A stretch of DNA of 24,203 bases from JAWXBR01 sp034440235 (GTDB lineage: Bacteria; Bacteroidota; Ignavibacteria; Kapaibacteriales; Kapaibacteriaceae), in the NCBI GenBank assembly GCA_034440235.1, contig JAWXBR010000033.1, positions 1 to 24,203 of the forward strand, read 5' to 3'. The position numbers were made by a program, and so were the translations under genes. The notes beneath the pieces were generated by a model that did not search any database, was not told the origin of the DNA, and saw only the letters and a list, made by a program, of their open reading frames with translations. How positions within the stretch are numbered: position 1 is the stretch's first letter; each line of letters starts with the position of its first letter. Shown piece after piece: positions 14,238-21,715 of the stretch.

Positions 14238-14315
14238 GTGTTTAGTTATCGTGTTTAGTTATCGTGTTTAGTTATCGTGTTTAGTTATCGTGTTTAGTTA
14301 TCGCGTTTAGTTTTT
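14238..14315. repeat. 13-bp tandem repeat, five perfect copies plus a degenerate sixth
   Basis: The unit GTGTTTAGTTATC is repeated without a change at 14238, 14251, 14264, 14277 and 14290, followed by GCGTTTAGTTTTT at 14303. It fills most of the 111-base gap between the DUF3179 gene and the start of the Fe-S protein gene, both on minus. There it lies in the likely promoter or leader of the latter (minus unit GATAACTAAACAC). Confidence 0.9.
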
Positions 14316-14328
14316 TGCGGTTAAGTAG

Positions 14329-15399
14329 TTACTGCAGCTGCGTTGACGGATGGAAGTGCTTCCATGAGTGCCAGTATTCCTGGTGGACATTGATGGCACG
14401 CGAGGTGTCGACGGTGCCTGCGAGTTCTTCGTAGGCAACCATGCCATACGGATTCTTTACAAGGACAATGGCCACGGAGTGGACGGTGTCGCGCATGCAT
14501 TGTTCGCGTTCGAAGATCTGCGCACGATAAGCTTTTGGATATCCGTTTACGACCACACCGTACACCATGCTGCGCCTGCTTATTGCGGATGCGGTGTCGC
14601 CTTTGTTTTTATCGTAGGACTTCATGTATGCAGGGTGATCGACGAATTTAGGATCGTCGATGAGCACCCTTGCATTTGGTTGCCTCGTGGCGAGTCCGGC
14701 CAGTGTCATCTGCGTATACGCAATCTCCTTCAGCATCTGTCCCTTGCGAGGTCCCGCAACACATTCGCCCGTTGCCTGATACCACCACGAGCCAGTCGTT
14801 GCATCTTCGATCATGGCGTTGTAGTTGTTGGCGCCTACGAGACGGAAGTGTTCTACGACACCTTCGATTACTGGAGAGAACACACGCGCTGTGTGACACA
14901 TGGTGCAGTACGTAACGAGCACCGGTGTGCCCCCTACGTAGTCGAGCACCTTATGATGATATCCCATCATGTTCACGGGGTATGCCTTGGTATCGCCATT
15001 GATGGTGACAACCATGACTTCGTTGTTTTCTGAGTCTTTGTCGATGAGCGACTCAGCAGATTTGAACGCGATGGCGGATGGTTCCTGGAACATGATTTCG
15101 GCGGACATCTTCGTGGCGACCATGAATTGTGCGCCGATGACGATAAGGGTCAGCAGGGCCATAAGGGTCTTGCCTGGCCACTTGCTTGCGCGCCATACAT
15201 ACATGCCGCCCGCCGCAAGTAAGATGCCGCCCAGTATTAACAAGGGCCAACGCCACTGGTACAGAGCGTACGACGTCGAGACGGAGTCCATCTCCTGCCA
15301 GCTCCGAATAATCGGCATGAGCAGTAGCGTGAGTAACACCGTAGGCACAAGTGCCAACAGAAACCCGACGAGAAAGATGAGCCAGCGGTAGCGATGCAT
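14329..15399 (-). CDS. Membrane-anchored DUF3179 protein with CXXCH motif, 356 aa
   Basis: Three hydrophobic helices occupy the N-terminus: about residues 6-30 (WLIFLVGFLLALVPTVLLTL), 51-67 (WPLLILGGILLAAGGMYV) and 79-94 (LMALLTLIVIGAQFMV). A DUF3179 domain follows: VTINGDTKAYPVNMMGYHHK with VLDYVGGTPVLVTYC, then GANNYNAM, TGSWWYQATGECVAGPRKG and MTLAGL. In this family the motif after T-Y-C is normally C-x-x-C followed by a small residue. Here it reads CTMCH (165-169), a potential c-type heme site, next to HH at 148-149. The domain is predicted outside the membrane. The biochemical role of DUF3179 is not established. It is divergent from the tRNA-Gln/prs unit. Confidence 0.85.
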   Translation of the reverse strand: MHRYRWLIFLVGFLLALVPTVLLTLLLMPIIRSWQEMDSVSTSYALYQWRWPLLILGGILLAAGGMYVWRASKWPGKTLMALLTLIVIGAQFMVATKMSAEIMFQEPSAIAFKSAESLIDKDSENNEVMVVTINGDTKAYPVNMMGYHHKVLDYVGGTPVLVTYCTMCHTARVFSPVIEGVVEHFRLVGANNYNAMIEDATTGSWWYQATGECVAGPRKGQMLKEIAYTQMTLAGLATRQPNARVLIDDPKFVDHPAYMKSYDKNKGDTASAISRRSMVYGVVVNGYPKAYRAQIFEREQCMRDTVHSVAIVLVKNPYGMVAYEELAGTVDTSRAINVHQEYWHSWKHFHPSTQLQ

Positions 15400-15459
15400 A
15401 TGCGTTATCTATTGTGAGCGATAAAAATAGGCAGTAGAAGCGTGAAAAATCGCGCTAAG

Positions 15460-15472
15460 ACCCCTATATTTG
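15460..15472 (+). promoter_or_regulatory. -7 promoter element of tRNA-Gln/prs
   Basis: TATATTTG at 15465-15472 fits the Bacteroidota -7 box and lies 15 bases before the tRNA. The -33 position (15441-15444) reads CGTG, only partly matching TTTG. The surrounding GACCCCTATATTTG is identical to that of the rpmE-rpsR promoter. Confidence 0.62.
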
Positions 15473-15487
15473 AGGCTCTCAAGTTCT

Positions 15488-15559
15488 TGGGGTGTCGCCA
15501 AGCGGTAAGGCAGCGGTTTTTGGTGCCGCCATTCGCAGGTTCGATCCCTGCCGCCCCAG
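15488..15559 (+). tRNA. tRNA-Gln (anticodon UUG)
   Basis: The cloverleaf is complete. The acceptor TGGGGTG (15488-15494) pairs with CGCCCCA (15552-15558), with one G-U pair. There is a D arm with AGCGGTAAGG, an anticodon stem GCGGT/GCCGC around the loop TTTTGGT (anticodon TTG), and a T arm GCAGG-TTCGATC-CCTGC. The discriminator is G15559. The CCA end is not encoded (CAA follows). Layout and anticodon match bacterial glutamine tRNA. The prs start codon is only 6 bases after the discriminator. Confidence 0.96.
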
Positions 15560-15565
15560 CAAAAA

Positions 15566-16513
15566 ATGAATTCAGAGATCAAGATCGTCGCCGGACGTTC
15601 CAACGGTGCGATAGCAGAGAAAATTGCTCGAGCATCCCACCGTGAGTTGGCAGAAGTTGCTATTCGCAACTTTAGTGATGGCGAGATCTGGGTCAAGTAC
15701 GAAGAAAACGTACGGGGCGTAGATCTGTATATCGTGCAGTCGACGTTTGCTCCGTCGGACAACCTGATGGAGTTGCTGCTCTTGATCGACGCAGCAAAGC
15801 GTGCTTCGGCAAAACGTATTACGGCAGTGATTCCGTATTTCGGATATGCACGGCAGGACAGAAAAGACCAGCCACGTGTTGCGATAACAGCGAAACTTGT
15901 TGCGAATCTGCTGACGCAAGCTGGCGCCAATCGTGTAATTACGATGGACCTGCATACGCCGCAGCTTCAAGGGTTCTTCGACATTCCACTCGATCACTTG
16001 TATTCGTCGCCTGTAAGTGTGCCGTTGCTCCTGAATCTCGGACTAACAAACCTTGCTGTGGCGTCGCCCGATGTTGGTGGTGTAAAAACCGCTCGCGCCT
16101 TTGCAAAAATGCTTGGTGATGCAGATCTGGTCGTCGTTGATAAACGCAGGCCAAATCACAACGAGTCCGAAATCATGAACATTATCGGCGACGTAAAGGG
16201 AAAGAACATTGTCATCGTCGACGATTTAATCGACACCGGAAGCACGTTTGTGAAATGCGCAGAGGCGCTGAAGGATGCCGGCGCTGAGACGATCGTAGGC
16301 GTATGTACACACGCTGTGTTTTCGGGTGAAGCAGTCGAAAAAATTGGCGATAGTGATGCGCTGACAAAACTATTCGTCACCGATACGATTCCGCTGGCAA
16401 TGGAACATCCAAAGATTCAGGTCGTGAGCGTGGCTGGTTTGTTTGCAGAAGCAATCATCCGGACACATGAAAATCAGTCGATTAGCTCCTTGTTCGAAAG
16501 AGCACAGAGTTAA
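15566..16513 (+). CDS. prs: Ribose-phosphate pyrophosphokinase (PRPP synthetase), 315 aa
   Basis: The enzyme makes PRPP from ribose 5-phosphate and ATP for nucleotide, histidine, tryptophan and NAD synthesis. Length and motifs are those of class I bacterial PRPP synthetases: the N-terminal SNGAIAEKIARA with DGEIWVKYEENVRG, the ATP region PYFGYARQDRK, the metal-binding MDLHTPQLQGFFDIPLDHLY, and the PRPP-binding loop IVIVDDLIDTGST at about 215-227. It ends with a normal C-terminus. Its ATG lies 6 bases beyond the tRNA-Gln 3' end, so tRNA and mRNA appear to share one transcript. Tail processing of the tRNA would leave a leader of about 6 bases. rplY follows after a 99-base spacer. Confidence 0.96.
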   Translation: MNSEIKIVAGRSNGAIAEKIARASHRELAEVAIRNFSDGEIWVKYEENVRGVDLYIVQSTFAPSDNLMELLLLIDAAKRASAKRITAVIPYFGYARQDRKDQPRVAITAKLVANLLTQAGANRVITMDLHTPQLQGFFDIPLDHLYSSPVSVPLLLNLGLTNLAVASPDVGGVKTARAFAKMLGDADLVVVDKRRPNHNESEIMNIIGDVKGKNIVIVDDLIDTGSTFVKCAEALKDAGAETIVGVCTHAVFSGEAVEKIGDSDALTKLFVTDTIPLAMEHPKIQVVSVAGLFAEAIIRTHENQSISSLFERAQS

Positions 16514-16546
16514 AAATAATCAGCCTTCAAATGGGCGGTCGGTTAT

Positions 16547-16562
16547 CACCTCGCAAGAGGTG
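16547..16562 (+). other. GCAA-tetraloop hairpin between prs and rplY
   Basis: CACCTC (16547-16552), GCAA and GAGGTG (16557-16562) form a 6-bp hairpin closed by a GNRA tetraloop, followed by TTTGTTGTT. The T-tract is broken, so it could be a leaky terminator between prs and rplY or part of the rplY leader. It does not match the GAARA-loop hairpin family. Confidence 0.5.
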
Positions 16563-16612
16563 TTTGTTGTTCGGTTCAAGCAAATAGTAAACACAATTAC
16601 AATGGTGAGATC

Positions 16613-17230
16613 ATGACGGAAACAATTCTTCAGGCAGAAGCACGTACGCCAGGTCAGACGGCATCGAAGGCATTACGTCGCAACGGACGTGTCCCTGGTG
16701 TGTTCTACTCGCGCAACCACGAGCCTATTCACTTCAGCGTACCAGCACTTTCGCTTCGTAGCATTGTCTACACAGCCGAAGCGAAAATGGTAAAGCTCTC
16801 GGTTGATGGCGGTCAGGCGCTCGATTGCGTTCTTAAGGACGTAACGTTCGACCCTATCACTGATAAGCTCCTGCATTTCGACCTCCTTGGTGTAGCCGTT
16901 GGTGAAATGATTCTTGTTGACATTCCGATCCACCTTATCGGTCAGTCGGTAGGTGTTCGAGACGGCGGAATTCTCGAGCACGTCATGCACAAGGTTCGCG
17001 TGAAAGCCGATCCACACGTGATGCCTGAGCATGTCGACATCGACGTTACGAACCTCAAGGTTGGTGATGCAATCCACATCAGTGATCTTAAAATCGAAGG
17101 ATGTGAACTCCTCGATCGTCCAGATGCTGTGATTGTGGCTTGTCAACAGCCAAGGACTATCGCCGACGCAGCCGTTGCCGGCGACGCAACTGCTACAGCA
17201 GCGTCAACAGCGGCTCCAAAGGCCGACTAA
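16613..17230 (+). CDS. rplY: 50S ribosomal protein L25/CTC, 205 aa
   Basis: L25 binds 5S rRNA. The N-terminal beta-barrel has the family signature RTPGQTASKALRRNGRVPGV with FYSRN, then LDCVLKDVTFDPITDKLLHF. The long C-terminal domain characteristic of CTC/TL5 forms follows: GVRDGGILEHVMHKVRVKAD, then MPEHVDIDVTNLKVGDAIHI. The protein ends in an alanine/threonine-rich tail (AAVAGDATATAASTAAPKAD). The start MTETILQAEART is typical. It is downstream of prs, the conserved prs-rplY order seen in many bacteria. The usual third gene pth is absent here and a histidine kinase follows 26 bases later. Confidence 0.94.
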   Translation: MTETILQAEARTPGQTASKALRRNGRVPGVFYSRNHEPIHFSVPALSLRSIVYTAEAKMVKLSVDGGQALDCVLKDVTFDPITDKLLHFDLLGVAVGEMILVDIPIHLIGQSVGVRDGGILEHVMHKVRVKADPHVMPEHVDIDVTNLKVGDAIHISDLKIEGCELLDRPDAVIVACQQPRTIADAAVAGDATATAASTAAPKAD

Positions 17231-17256
17231 ACCTCCTCACGGAGCTGGTGGTAACA

Positions 17257-18483
17257 ATGCAACCCGCGCCTCTGACACGCAACGAAAACGCAAGATTGGC
17301 AGCACTACACAGTGCTGCCATCCTTGACACACCTCCCGAAGACGAATTCGACCAGGTGGTTGCGCTAGCGGCCGAGATATGCAACACTTCGATGGCGACC
17401 ATCACGCTTATCGATAAAAACCGTCAATGGTTTAAGGCGCGAAAGGGGCTCGACGTACAGGAAACACATCGTGACACTTCAGTATGTGCACATGCAATCC
17501 TTCAGCGCGACGTGTTTGTTGTCCGTGACGCTTCACTCGACTCTCGCTTTGCCGACAACCCATTTGTTGTGGGTGAACCATACGTAAAATTTTATGCTGG
17601 TGTGCCGTTGTGTTTGTCGGACGGACATGCCGTTGGTGCGCTATGTGTTATGGACAAGCAGCCGCGCGATTTATCGGATCAAGAGGAACGTGCACTTCGT
17701 GTCCTCGCGCAACACGTTACCAATCTCATCGAACTACGCCGCGCTCGCAACGACACCCATCGTCTGCTTCGTGAACTCCGTGAACGCTCAATTACACACG
17801 AACGCGTTTCGCACACAGCTACGCGTCTACTGACTGTCGTCGCGCACGACGTGCGCGGCCCCTTAGCCACAATTATTGGTGTACTCGAATTCGATGACTT
17901 TGAGTTAGCACCGTTACGCGATGAAATCAGGGCACAAGCAGTGCTCGCACGCGACTTGCTGGACCAGATTCTCGCATGGGCCCGCACCATGATGCGCGGA
18001 GGTCCGACCGTCGAATACAACGTCGACGTCAACCACATCGTAAACGATGTTATTGCTGGTGCGTCCATTTCCGCCGCACACAAAAACCTCACGATCTCTG
18101 CGGATATTCAGGTCTCGACACTCGACACCGATCCCAACCTTTTGCGCTTCATCCTGAACTCGCTTGTAACAAATGCAATCAAGTTCACTGACAACGGAAG
18201 CATTGACGTTCGCATGGTCCGTGACCGCACAGGCAACACCATCCTCGAAGTCGCAGATACTGGCGTTGGCATGTCGCCAAATACACTCAACGGACTGTTT
18301 GACTGGGGACGTCGCTCCATCAACGCAGGCACCAGCAATGAAAAAGGCGCCGGACTCGCCCTGCTCCTCGTCAATGACTTCCTGAATCTCATGGGATGCA
18401 CCATCCGCATCGAATCGCAGATCGACAAGGGCACACGCGTGTTTGTGACGTGTCCGGAAGTAGCCGTAGGCACGTCGCTGTAG
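17257..18483 (+). CDS. GAF-domain histidine kinase, 408 aa
   Basis: ATG 17257 is chosen because the protein from there begins with the family's usual lead (NENARLAALHSAAILDTPPE). Longer frames would run into rplY. A GAF domain occupies about residues 20-160 (ICNTSMATITLIDKNRQWFK, YAGVPLCLSDGHAVGALCVM). The kinase part follows: H-box VVAHDVRGPLA with H197, N-box NSLVTNAIKFTDNG around N301/N306, G1 box VADTGVGMS (332-340), and G2 box GAGLALLLV (364-372). There is no transmembrane segment, so it is a soluble sensor whose GAF domain probably binds a small ligand or cofactor. No response regulator is adjacent. It is 26 bases after rplY, so it is probably cotranscribed with it. Confidence 0.9.
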   Translation: MQPAPLTRNENARLAALHSAAILDTPPEDEFDQVVALAAEICNTSMATITLIDKNRQWFKARKGLDVQETHRDTSVCAHAILQRDVFVVRDASLDSRFADNPFVVGEPYVKFYAGVPLCLSDGHAVGALCVMDKQPRDLSDQEERALRVLAQHVTNLIELRRARNDTHRLLRELRERSITHERVSHTATRLLTVVAHDVRGPLATIIGVLEFDDFELAPLRDEIRAQAVLARDLLDQILAWARTMMRGGPTVEYNVDVNHIVNDVIAGASISAAHKNLTISADIQVSTLDTDPNLLRFILNSLVTNAIKFTDNGSIDVRMVRDRTGNTILEVADTGVGMSPNTLNGLFDWGRRSINAGTSNEKGAGLALLLVNDFLNLMGCTIRIESQIDKGTRVFVTCPEVAVGTSL

Positions 18484-18490
18484 CCAGCAT

Positions 18491-18519
18491 CGAAAAACAG
18501 TCACAACCTTCTTTGTGAC
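18491..18519 (-). terminator. Probable terminator of ispG (minus strand)
   Basis: GTCACAA (18500-18506) and TTGTGAC (18513-18519) form a 7-bp stem with a 6-base loop. On the minus strand it is followed by TGTTTTTCG, a usable T-tract. It lies about 190 bases beyond the ispG stop, in the gap between convergent genes. Confidence 0.55.
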
Positions 18520-18600
18520 CTGCCACGAGTTACCGATATTTGCAACGAGTTGAGCGGTACTCTCTCCCCTGAGTGCCGCGCCAGATGCTCACACCTGGAG

Positions 18601-18627
18601 TACCCCTATTCTCCGGGTATTTTTTTG
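18601..18627 (+). terminator. Possible terminator of the rplY/histidine kinase transcript
   Basis: TACCC (18601-18605) can pair with GGGTA (18615-18619), followed directly by seven more T residues ending at 18626 (after A18619 the run is T18620-T18626). The stem is short, so confidence is moderate. It lies 118 bases after the kinase stop on the plus strand. The rest of the 224-base gap (18484-18707) shows no gene. Confidence 0.45.
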
Positions 18628-18707
18628 CGCGGTTGTGAAGCAAGCACACCACTACGTTCTGGTGCAGTCAAACTGGCCGCGAAGCGACCTTACCACTACG
18701 CTTTCTT

Positions 18708-20642
18708 TTATGCTCTAGCGTCCTCGCGCACAATCCACTTGTCGTCTTCTTTTATAATCGCAACGAGCTCCTGAAGCGCATCGCCCGAAGGAATGTTGCG
18801 ACGGACGATGTCCTTGCCGCGGTAGAGGGTGATGCGGTCAGGACCCGACCCCACGTAGCCGTAATCGGCGTCGGCCATTTCGCCTGGACCGTTTACGATG
18901 CATCCCATGATGCCAATCTTAAGCCCCTTTAAATGATCGGTCTGCTCACGTATGAGCGAGGTGGTTTCCTGCAGGTCGAAGAGGGTGCGACCGCACGACG
19001 GACAGGATATGTACTCGGTCTTGGTGATGCGCGTGCGCGTTGCCTGAAGAATGTTGAAGGCAAGTGTGTTAAGCTCGTCAAGGCGAGGGTTGTCGGACGA
19101 TAACATTACACCATTGCCAAAGCCATCGACAAGTAATCCACCAACATCAGTTGCTGCGTACAGCTGAAGCGACTCAGCATCGGCTTCGTTGCACATTCTG
19201 CGAATAATTACAGGCGCTGAAAGTCCATGCGCTGCCATCGTATAAAAGAAATTCCGTAAGGGAACAAGGGGCTGCGCATCTGCACATTCCGCAAGGATGA
19301 CGACAGTGGCGTCGTTCGTAAACTTTTCTATTATTGGCGTCACGCGTTGACCCACTGCTGATTTAGGTCCTCCACTTAGATCTTCATCTGCTTTCTGTAC
19401 ATCTATGCGCACAACGTTCATGACTACATGATGCTCACTGGCACTTGCGTAGTCGGCAATCGACGCGAACACCGGCACCTTGTACAAACGCTCCTGCTGT
19501 TGCAGCCAAACGTCCGAGTCCATGAGTTCACGAATGCCGTTTGGCAACAGGTCGTGTGGTATCGGTTGCGAGCCGCTGTACACGTAGTCGCATCCTTGCT
19601 CGGCCGTTTGCCATTTGTCGGTGGCTTCGTCGTAGATGTGTCCGAGCGGAGCGAGGTCGCTCCGCGACGAAATGGCCACCATAGAAAGATCTGCGAGAAC
19701 GCGAGGTACAAAATCGCGTCCGATGTTAGCAACGCGTAGCAGCTTATTCCGGGAATCATTATCTCCCGGAATAAATTCTGACGAGAATTCAGAAATCGCC
19801 CTCTCGGCCAGCACCAGAGCCACGGGCAACTCGGCTTCGGGTTCTTCGGTGAGGCTGACTCGAATGGTGTCGCCAAGGCCTTCCTGGAGGAGGGTGCCAA
19901 TGCCGACCGCGCTCTTTACGCGGCCGTCTTCGGCTTCGCCGGCCTCGGTGACGCCGAGGTGGAGGGGGTACGGACGTAGCCCTTCTTCGTCGAGGCGCTT
20001 GACAAGCAGACGATAGGCTTCGACCATGACGAGCGGATTGCTCGACTTCATCGAGAGTACGATGTTGTAGTACTGCTCGTCCTCGGCAACGCGTAAAAAT
20101 TCGAGTGCACTTTCGACCATGCCCAAGGGATTGTCGCCATAACGCGACATAATTCTATCGGAGAGCGAGCCGTGGTTTGTACCAATGCGCATCGCAGTGC
20201 CATGTTCTTTGCAGATGGCAAGCAGAGGAAGAAAACGCTCACGAATGCGGTCGAGTTCGGCAGCATACGTTGCGTCGTCGTATTCGATGACGTTGAAGTT
20301 TTTCTTGTCGACGTAGTTGCCCGGATTGATTCTAACCTTTTCCACTAAACGCGCAGCTACTTCGGCGGCGTTCGGAGTGTAGTGGATGTCGGCGCAAATC
20401 GGGACGTTATAGCCCCTTTCCTGGAGCCCCTTACGAATGTGCTCTAGGTTCTTGGCTTCGCGCAGACTTGGTGCTGTGATGCGGACTATTTCGCAGCCGG
20501 CTTCGATCATGCGAATCGATTGCGCAATCGTGGCCTCGGTGTCCATTGTCAATGTCGTCGTCATCGACTGCACACGCACGGGATACATCGAGCCAATGCC
20601 GAGCGCGCCGACCATTACCTCGGTTGTGGTGCGACGTATCAC
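18708..20642 (-). CDS. ispG: 4-hydroxy-3-methylbut-2-en-1-yl diphosphate synthase, long form, 644 aa
   Basis: IspG reduces MEcPP to HMBPP, the sixth step of the MEP isoprenoid pathway. The TIM-barrel start is clear: RRTTTEVMVGALGIGS, then YPVRVQSMTTTLTMDTEATI, CADIHYTPNAAEVAARLVEK with VRINPGNYVD, and MRIGTNHGSLSDRIMSRYGD. The C-terminal [4Fe-4S] domain has CPSCGRTLFDLQ with C547 and C550, then MGCIVNGPGEMADADYGYVG with C581. Between them is an insertion of roughly 200-250 residues, which makes the protein about 644 residues rather than about 370. This three-domain form is known from plants, Chlamydiae and Bacteroidota/Chlorobi. It is the last gene of a minus-strand run after the rhomboid gene. 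Confidence 0.94.
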   Translation of the reverse strand: MIRRTTTEVMVGALGIGSMYPVRVQSMTTTLTMDTEATIAQSIRMIEAGCEIVRITAPSLREAKNLEHIRKGLQERGYNVPICADIHYTPNAAEVAARLVEKVRINPGNYVDKKNFNVIEYDDATYAAELDRIRERFLPLLAICKEHGTAMRIGTNHGSLSDRIMSRYGDNPLGMVESALEFLRVAEDEQYYNIVLSMKSSNPLVMVEAYRLLVKRLDEEGLRPYPLHLGVTEAGEAEDGRVKSAVGIGTLLQEGLGDTIRVSLTEEPEAELPVALVLAERAISEFSSEFIPGDNDSRNKLLRVANIGRDFVPRVLADLSMVAISSRSDLAPLGHIYDEATDKWQTAEQGCDYVYSGSQPIPHDLLPNGIRELMDSDVWLQQQERLYKVPVFASIADYASASEHHVVMNVVRIDVQKADEDLSGGPKSAVGQRVTPIIEKFTNDATVVILAECADAQPLVPLRNFFYTMAAHGLSAPVIIRRMCNEADAESLQLYAATDVGGLLVDGFGNGVMLSSDNPRLDELNTLAFNILQATRTRITKTEYISCPSCGRTLFDLQETTSLIREQTDHLKGLKIGIMGCIVNGPGEMADADYGYVGSGPDRITLYRGKDIVRRNIPSGDALQELVAIIKEDDKWIVREDARA

Positions 20643-20709
20643 GATGTGGCGTTCGTCAGAACTACAGCCTTCATGAGAATTTGACGTTGTGCAGTTCTAA
20701 GCAGTTTCA

Positions 20710-21630
20710 TTAAAGTTGTTTACTAACCTCGAAGAGGATGCGCTTTTCTTTTTCGGAGAGGCTGTGGTAGCCGTGCTGCGAGATTTTGTCGAGGATTTCA
20801 TCGATTGCCTCTTGTGAAACACCTTCGCCGTCGATAACAAAGCGTGCGGGAGCTTCGGAAGACGGAATGCGGTGCAGGGCGACGGGTGCCTGACGGTCTC
20901 GGGGTACTTCGCGATACTCGACGTTTTGTGGTTCGGGTGTGCGTGCGAATGTGCGTTCGCCTCGTGATGCTGCTCGACGGTCAATCCAGTCGAAGAGCGA
21001 CGCGCCAAATTTTATTAACAGGAATCCCGCAAGGGCACCACCAAGGTGGGCAAAGTGCGCCACGCCAGAATTCGAACGCATGAGTCCGTTAAAGAGATCG
21101 ATGGCCGCGTAGATCATAACGAAGTACTTCGCCGGAATCGGAAAAAAGATCGGGAACATGAGAATCGGACGTGTGGGGAACGTCATACCGAAGGCGAGGA
21201 GAACGCCCATGATTGAGCCGCTGGCGCCGATGGTCGGACCCAATATGGGTGACAGCATGGGTGCGACAACGAGGTGTGCGATACCAGCGCCAATTCCGCA
21301 CAGAATGTAATACACCGCAAACTTGCGTGAACCCCAAAGGTTTTCGATTTCGACACCAAACATCCAGAGCGCAAACATATTGAACAGCAAATGCAAAAAG
21401 CCCGTGTGCATAAACTGATACGACACCAGTTGCCACGGCAGAAATCCGAGGTCGAATGGCAGCAGCGCAAAGTATCGCATTGTAATCGTAGACAGCGACG
21501 CCTCGCCCTCATACGTGAGTCCGCCCACAAGATTCAACAGCGCAAAAACTGCAATGTTTGTTATGAGCAAGAACTTGATTACGGGAGGGAAGTTCAGGAA
21601 ACCGGGACGTCGTTCGATAACTGGAGACAT
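20710..21630 (-). CDS. Rhomboid-family intramembrane serine protease, 306 aa
   Basis: Six hydrophobic helices span about residues 17-212. The catalytic serine is in GASGS (S137), the partner histidine in AHFAHLGGALAG (H195), and the oxyanion residues in FLHLLFNMFALW (H80, N84). The protease would cut single-pass membrane proteins within the bilayer. After the membrane part is a 90-residue cytoplasmic tail, basic and disordered at first (RRAASRGERTFARTPEP), ending in a short helical domain QEAIDEILDKISQHGYHSLS with EKEKRILFEVSKQ. This matches the C-terminal domain common in Bacteroidota rhomboids (DUF6576 in memory). Its substrate is not indicated. It is 86 bases downstream of pgk and 67 bases upstream of ispG. 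Confidence 0.92.
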   Translation of the reverse strand: MSPVIERRPGFLNFPPVIKFLLITNIAVFALLNLVGGLTYEGEASLSTITMRYFALLPFDLGFLPWQLVSYQFMHTGFLHLLFNMFALWMFGVEIENLWGSRKFAVYYILCGIGAGIAHLVVAPMLSPILGPTIGASGSIMGVLLAFGMTFPTRPILMFPIFFPIPAKYFVMIYAAIDLFNGLMRSNSGVAHFAHLGGALAGFLLIKFGASLFDWIDRRAASRGERTFARTPEPQNVEYREVPRDRQAPVALHRIPSSEAPARFVIDGEGVSQEAIDEILDKISQHGYHSLSEKEKRILFEVSKQL

Positions 21631-21673
21631 ATAGAGGGGACCCGAAAGGGCTCAGAATAATGACGTAAAGCAG

Positions 21674-21714
21674 TGCATCAGCACGAGTCGCCCTTGCATT
21701 AGCACCTGTCGCTC
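21674..21714. repeat. Degenerate 20-base direct repeat after pgk
   Basis: TGCATCAGCACGAGTCGCCC (21674-21693) and TGCATTAGCACCTGTCGCTC (21695-21714) are two copies with a 21-base period, differing at five positions. They lie in the short gap between pgk and the rhomboid gene. No function is evident. Confidence 0.5.
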
Positions 21715-21715
21715 T

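Noticed and set aside
13663..15033. Long plus-strand open frames opposite the Fe-S and DUF3179 genes (185 and 221 codons)
   Set aside because: They lie wholly antisense to genes with clear family motifs, have no recognisable domains, and arise from the codon bias of the real genes.
17140..17256. Longer N-terminus for the histidine kinase
   Set aside because: It overlaps rplY, is low-complexity and basic, and the GAF family start matches ATG 17257.
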